A DNA stretch of 35,891 bases from a virus. The first letter of the stretch is position 1. The number at the start of each line of letters is the position of its first letter. The DNA lies in IMG/VR virus record IMGVR_UViG_3300049825_000560, positions 1 through 35,891 of that record. One strand, written 5' to 3'. The notes under the pieces are model-generated. The model was not told the DNA's origin, searched no databases, and saw only the letters and a list, made by a program, of their open reading frames with translations. Of the stretch, positions 32,450 through 35,891 are shown in pieces. The position numbers and the translations under genes are program-made.

Positions 32450-33993
32450 TAGAATGGACTCGTTTCTAGTTCAGTTCGCATAGGTATTGCACCAAACTCT
32501 TGCATTTCTAAGGTTAATCCAGAGATAATAAACTCACCATAAAGTTCAAGAACCTTAGGTGCATAGGTAAGACAATCTAAAATCCCGTCTACATTATTTG
32601 TTTTTAGTGGGTTAAAAGAAACGATCTGGGCATTGACTTGGCCACGAACTCCCCCTGCAAGGTACTGTTCTCCAGCAAGGAGAGTCTTGAACATACTGAG
32701 GATTCTAGAGTTTTTAGACATGCTACCTGAATAGATATCCACAGCGTTAATTCCAATAATTCCTCTTTGTTGAGTGATGTAATTGAACCAATAGAGATGG
32801 GAATATTGGTATGCATTTGATTCAATCGCAACAAGACGGCAATTATGAACTAGACAGAGGGTGAGAGCGGTTTCGATTGACTGTAGAGGCGAAAGACGTT
32901 CTTCTATAAGTTTTTTACAGACTGGATGACCATCGAAGATTTCAAAATAACCTACTGTAACAGCATCTGCATTTGCTTTATCTGTTGCAGGATCAATGAT
33001 TATGAAATTGCCTTGATGGAGTTCTTCACCCTCGTAAGGATTATCTGGAATTTTAGAGATATCAATAAACTTATTAACAGAAGCGTTTTCATCGTTAAGT
33101 ACCTCAGAGAAGAATATTTCTGGATGACCCATTGCAAGGTCATTCTCATATTCTCGGAGAAGTTGTTGTATTGGTTGTAGATCTTCCCAGAGAGATGTTC
33201 CATCAGAAAGAATACCACCTGCAATGAACTTAACCCAAGTAGGATTAGCTTTAAGTTTTCGTAGAAGAGAGAATTTCGTAGGATACATATTACCAATGAA
33301 AACAAAGAGACACCCTTCAGGTGATTTTGCTTTCATCGCAGTACCAACCATCCAGGTTTCTAGTTTACCTGAGATGACATCAGAATCTGCATCTTCTTTT
33401 GTCTGTATATCGTCGAAGATTATAATATCTGGACGAATATTTTCTAGTGTAATACCTCGGATATCAGATTGGGCACCAGCACCCATGAGAATGATATTTC
33501 TACCTCTAAATCCGAATCTTTTTAGATCTTGTCGATCAGTTTCAGCGCCAAGTTTCCAATCTCCAAAGACTTTCTTTACATTTGACTCATTTAACATTCC
33601 GATAATATCGGTGATGATATTATTTGCTTTAGTTTGAGTCCCGCAGATTATAAGAATGAATGATTTTTTAGTAAAAAGTATGCAATAGAAGATGAAAATC
33701 TTCATGAGCATGGTTTTACCAAACCCACGAGGTAGACCGATAACTAATTGAGAGAAATCCCGTGTTTTGTGTACATAAGAAAGAAGCCAAGACCAGATAG
33801 ACTTGAAAACCGGAGGAAAAAAGTACTTAAAAACTGTAGGTAGAGCAAAAGCTGCGAGAAAATCTAAAGATGTGCGTGTAAGTTCTTGGATTTCGGAGGT
33901 ATTAAAGACAGATTCTGTAATTGTAGGTTCAGGAATCTCTTCTGGATTTATAGGATCTTCTAAACCTAGTTTTTTCGACCAAGAATCTGTCAT
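32449..33993 (-). CDS. terL: Terminase large subunit
   Basis: A 514-aa packaging motor. The ATPase has Walker A GLPRGFGKT (86-94), Walker B DIIIFDDIQ (189-197) and a coupling segment LFVFIGNMYP (229-238). The C-terminal RNase H-like nuclease shows three acidic candidates: D334 in IIIDPATDK, E391 in VAIESNAY and D473 in DGILD. It cuts and translocates DNA into the procapsid. Translation is probably coupled to the 47-aa gene by TAATG. TerL type could predict the end structure, but not by eye. Confidence 0.95.
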   Translation of the reverse strand: MTDSWSKKLGLEDPINPEEIPEPTITESVFNTSEIQELTRTSLDFLAAFALPTVFKYFFPPVFKSIWSWLLSYVHKTRDFSQLVIGLPRGFGKTMLMKIFIFYCILFTKKSFILIICGTQTKANNIITDIIGMLNESNVKKVFGDWKLGAETDRQDLKRFGFRGRNIILMGAGAQSDIRGITLENIRPDIIIFDDIQTKEDADSDVISGKLETWMVGTAMKAKSPEGCLFVFIGNMYPTKFSLLRKLKANPTWVKFIAGGILSDGTSLWEDLQPIQQLLREYENDLAMGHPEIFFSEVLNDENASVNKFIDISKIPDNPYEGEELHQGNFIIIDPATDKANADAVTVGYFEIFDGHPVCKKLIEERLSPLQSIETALTLCLVHNCRLVAIESNAYQYSHLYWFNYITQQRGIIGINAVDIYSGSMSKNSRILSMFKTLLAGEQYLAGGVRGQVNAQIVSFNPLKTNNVDGILDCLTYAPKVLELYGEFIISGLTLEMQEFGAIPMRTELETSPF

Positions 33994-34136
33994 TATTTCT
34001 TAGGAAAAGTACGAGCAAGAATTAATTGCACTTGTAACAAATGATTTTTGGCCGCGGCTTTGTTCTTCGCAGTTAGTTCTGCTAATTTAGCCGCTTGCTC
34101 CACTGCTTTCTTCTCGATGAGATAATTGTTGGACAT
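33993..34136 (-). CDS. Small helical gene overlapping both terminase genes
   Basis: A 47-aa Ala/Lys/Gln-rich protein, wholly helical by composition (MSNNYLIEKKAVEQAAKLAE...). Its start lies 50 nt inside the terS gene, and its TAA overlaps the terL ATG in TAATG (33991-33995). The strict fit between the two genes, filling the gap and coupling to terL, argues that it is translated. It could serve as a terminase accessory or simply as a translational coupler. It is too short for usual ORF cut-offs. Confidence 0.55.
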   Translation of the reverse strand: MSNNYLIEKKAVEQAAKLAELTAKNKAAAKNHLLQVQLILARTFPKK

Positions 34137-34662
34137 GATTAGGGACACCTGAGGGTACTTTCGATCTTTCTTTGGATTTCTCTAAAAGAGTATTCATATT
34201 ACCTGATTGAACTGTGATCAATTCTTGTTTTCCTGCTTGTATAACCTGATTATTTATATTTGTAGTAAATTGTTGTATAATCTGTACTGGCATTACTAAG
34301 GAAACTACTTCTTTCTGTGCAAGCAACGCTTCTGGAGCAGATGAACCGCGCCGTTTTGCTGCATTAATTATTTGAATCGCTTTTAATATTTCGATCGGTC
34401 GCACCATATATGCGATACAATCTTTCATCTTTTCCACAAGAGAATCTTCTAGTGCATCATATGCAGAGTCACGAATATTGTGTTTTGCTAGATTCTCATA
34501 TCTCAACTCTGCAACTTTGGCGGAGAATCCAGAATCAGAAAGCAACTGCGAGATTCTGGAAACAGATACACCGACTGCGGATGCGACCATTTCTGGTCCA
34601 ATCCCTTGACCTAGTAAAGACAGTGCACGGGACTCTGTGGAGGTGGGTGATTGCGGGATCAT
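34087..34662 (-). CDS. terS: Terminase small subunit
   Basis: A 191-aa protein with an N-terminal helix-turn-helix (about 12-45: ALSLLGQGIGPEMVASAVGVSVSRISQLL) that would bind the packaging site, a helical middle, and a C-terminal part rich in Gln/Ser. The order terS-terL-portal is standard. A sigma70-like promoter lies immediately upstream and would start RNA at about the A of the ATG at 34662, so a leaderless message is possible. Confidence 0.75.
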   Translation of the reverse strand: MIPQSPTSTESRALSLLGQGIGPEMVASAVGVSVSRISQLLSDSGFSAKVAELRYENLAKHNIRDSAYDALEDSLVEKMKDCIAYMVRPIEILKAIQIINAAKRRGSSAPEALLAQKEVVSLVMPVQIIQQFTTNINNQVIQAGKQELITVQSGNMNTLLEKSKERSKVPSGVPNHVQQLSHREESSGASG

Positions 34663-34668
34663 GAGTGG

Positions 34669-34697
34669 ATGATAGATCAGATAGATTAAAAGTGCAA
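34669..34697 (-). promoter_or_regulatory. Sigma70-like late promoter before terS
   Basis: TTGCAC and TATCAT with a 17-nt spacer on the minus strand (plus-strand GTGCAA 34692-34697, ATGATA 34669-34674). Spacing is optimal and both hexamers are close to consensus. The predicted RNA start (about 7 nt after the -10) falls on the terS ATG. Confidence 0.6.
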
Positions 34698-34845
34698 GGG
34701 GGATTCTTGAGGAGTTTATGGGATTTTTTTGTGGATGGATTTTTTAGTTTGGCACAAACTTGAAAAAGTTTAGGAAATTGGAGATGGTTCTTTAGGAAAC
34801 CACAGCCAAGCAGACCCAAAAAAGCCCTCCACCCCTGGTTCTGAA

Positions 34846-34944
34846 GTAAGTACTCACATTGGAACAGGTTAGTAAGCACTCACTACTGATTGGTATGTTA
34901 GTGAGTGCTTACTTCAGATGAATGTGATGTTAGTGAATACTCAC
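34846..34944. repeat. Four operator-like 12-bp dyad motifs
   Basis: Copies: GTAAGTACTCAC (34846-34857), GTAAGCACTCAC (34872-34883), GTGAGTGCTTAC (34901-34912) and GTGAATACTCAC (34933-34944). All approach the palindrome GTGAGTACTCAC, and the start-to-start steps are 26, 29 and 32 bp. Copies 2 and 3 also form a perfect 15-bp inverted repeat. These are the marks of binding sites for a dimeric regulator. Confidence 0.75.
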
Positions 34945-34952
34945 ATCTGGTG

Positions 34953-34982
34953 TTACATACTGTTACTAGTTTGTTGTATATA
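34953..34982 (+). promoter_or_regulatory. Possible early promoter
   Basis: A TATATA (34977-34982) with a weak TTACAT about 18 nt upstream, just after the last operator-like copy and before the 219-aa gene. The -35 is poor, so this is only a candidate; a regulator bound at the repeats could activate or block it. Confidence 0.3.
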
Positions 34983-35068
34983 AACTACAGACAGATCGAT
35001 TGTAACCATGATCTAATCTAGTTCTGGGTTCGGCAGTGTCGCTGGACCTCAACCGGAGTCTATTTATC

Positions 35069-35728
35069 ATGTCCCTCGTTTCTTCGCAACACACAATCGT
35101 TCCGTTCATCGCAGGGAAGACTGCGCCTTTCACTGGCCAGCGCCTCGCCAAGATCGGATACAAAAGCACAAAACAAACATCGGCACAATTCCCGAGTGTC
35201 GCAGTCTCTGTGCCACTGATTCAGGATACCGAAATCACAGAGAATTCTCAAGCACTCATTCCCCATGTGCGCGAGTTTCTCTCAGGTGTACAAGATAAGG
35301 TGATTCGTTCGCTTTACGAATCGCACCTTGGTTCACTGTCAAGTGTGGGTGATGCAGAAATCAGCGTCGCACAGTGCATCGCATTCCTGAATACTGAATC
35401 CGCCGGCGGTAGACTTACGAAAGAATCAGTATACCAATGGTTCGACTCCGATGCGAAGGACATTCTCACTGCGCTTCTTGCAGATAAGATGGAATTCGCA
35501 GACCCAATGACACCGGATCAGGAAAAGGTAATTGCATTGAAAGTGAATGCATACCGGGAAGTCTGTTCCTCACTCAGCGGCGGAGCTACCAATCTGCAAC
35601 CGGCGCAGATCAAGTCACTCCGAACTCTGTTCGGGATGTGCGATTCATCCGATATGCTTGTGAAACTTAATTCTCGATTGGATTCAATGGAGCAGGTGAA
35701 ACCGGTTGCGGAGTTGTTGGAACTGTAA
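35069..35728 (+). CDS. Hypothetical early protein (219 aa)
   Basis: The first gene of the rightward arm. I choose ATG 35069 over the GTG at 35036 because GGAG (35055-35058) lies 10 nt before it. The protein has a basic N-terminal part (VPFIAGKTAPFTGQRLAKIGYKST) and a helical, acidic C-terminal half (TPDQEKVIALKVNAYREV...). No known domain is recognised. The segment DAEISVAQCIAFLNTE followed by GRLTKESVYQWFDSD could be a DNA-binding helix pair, which would make it a candidate regulator for the adjacent operators, but that is inference. Codons are noticeably GC-richer than in the genes at 4-6650. Confidence 0.7.
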   Translation: MSLVSSQHTIVPFIAGKTAPFTGQRLAKIGYKSTKQTSAQFPSVAVSVPLIQDTEITENSQALIPHVREFLSGVQDKVIRSLYESHLGSLSSVGDAEISVAQCIAFLNTESAGGRLTKESVYQWFDSDAKDILTALLADKMEFADPMTPDQEKVIALKVNAYREVCSSLSGGATNLQPAQIKSLRTLFGMCDSSDMLVKLNSRLDSMEQVKPVAELLEL

Positions 35729-35732
35729 GACT

Positions 35733-35888
35733 ATGTATTCACAACAACAACTCCATGCAATTGCATGCGCATCTGAGATTGTACCTCTCGATATTGAAAT
35801 GTACAATCTCTGTATTGAGGCACAAAATACCAATATTCCATTCTCCTGGTACTTTGCGCTCAATATCTGGATCATGACATCGGAGTAA
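35733..35888 (+). CDS. Small hypothetical early protein
   Basis: A 51-aa protein starting at ATG 35733, four nt after the previous stop; a longer ORF start at 35706 would overlap that gene with no benefit. The sequence (MYSQQQLHAIACASEIV ... FSWYFALNIWIMTSE) has an aromatic C-terminus that could be a membrane-associated helix. Its last codons contain the GGAG that serves the gene at position 4 in a circular genome. Unknown function. Confidence 0.5.
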   Translation: MYSQQQLHAIACASEIVPLDIEMYNLCIEAQNTNIPFSWYFALNIWIMTSE

Positions 35889-35891
35889 ACA

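Larger units (their letters stand above)
34663..35068. promoter_or_regulatory. Divergent control region
   Basis: About 400 nt without genes, between the leftward late arm and the rightward early arm. It holds the late promoter (34669-34697), an AAACTT-GAAA-AAGTTT hairpin (near 34757-34772), the four dyad repeats (34846-34944), a possible rightward promoter, and a GGAG SD for the 219-aa gene. No tRNA or other RNA gene is recognised. Confidence 0.65.

Noticed and set aside
1-35891. CRISPR array, insertion sequence, integrase or attachment site
   Set aside because: No regularly spaced repeats of suitable length, no transposase or recombinase motifs and no tRNA-like integration site were seen.

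Overview
This 35.9 kb window looks like a complete, circularly assembled genome of a lytic tailed phage with podovirus-like architecture. The features behind this are a TerL/portal/scaffold/DUF5309-type (SU10-like) capsid head module, tail-adaptor and nozzle proteins in place of a tape measure and sheath, two or three long internal virion (ejection) proteins, and a phage family A DNA polymerase. I see no integrase, CI-like repressor, tRNA, CRISPR array, phage RNA polymerase or primase. The host is probably a Gram-negative bacterium (3TM-type holin, M15 endolysin, proteobacterial-phage-like structural genes), but it cannot be named from sequence alone. The ends appear to join: the GGAG Shine-Dalgarno of the first gene (ATG at 4) lies in the last ten bases of the window.

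The layout is simple. A divergent control region at about 34.66-35.07 kb holds four copies of a 12-bp dyad-symmetric motif. Rightward from it, and continuing across the window ends, runs the plus-strand early/replication arm (35,069-35,888, then 4-6,650). It encodes a 219-aa protein of unknown function, a small ORF, a possible ssDNA-binding protein, an exonuclease-proofreading PolA, a DUF3987-like ATPase, a DEDDh exonuclease, small unknown genes and, last, a DUF2829/Tad2-like gene broken by an in-frame amber codon. Leftward runs one long minus-strand late arm (34,662 down to 6,728): TerS, a 47-aa overlapping gene, TerL, a zincin-like metallopeptidase, portal, scaffold, decoration protein, major capsid protein, adaptor, an Asp-box propeller and a SPRY-like protein, the tail nozzle, the M15 endolysin, internal virion proteins, a tail fibre plus GH-A glycosidase, a 3TM holin, a collagen-like fibre and several small beta-rich proteins. 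The two arms converge on one bidirectional hairpin terminator at 6.67-6.71 kb.

The most interesting points are: (1) a Thoeris anti-defence-like gene interrupted by TAG next to a gene that has lost a canonical start and an 8-bp tandem repeat that puts stops in all frames; (2) operator-like repeats without an obvious cognate repressor; (3) a nested hairpin followed by U5 just downstream of the capsid gene; (4) a GC-rich, apparently swapped adsorption cassette (about 10.48-12.64 kb) whose boundary falls inside the fibre gene; (5) a metallopeptidase between TerL and portal; and (6) unusual residues in the DNA polymerase active site.
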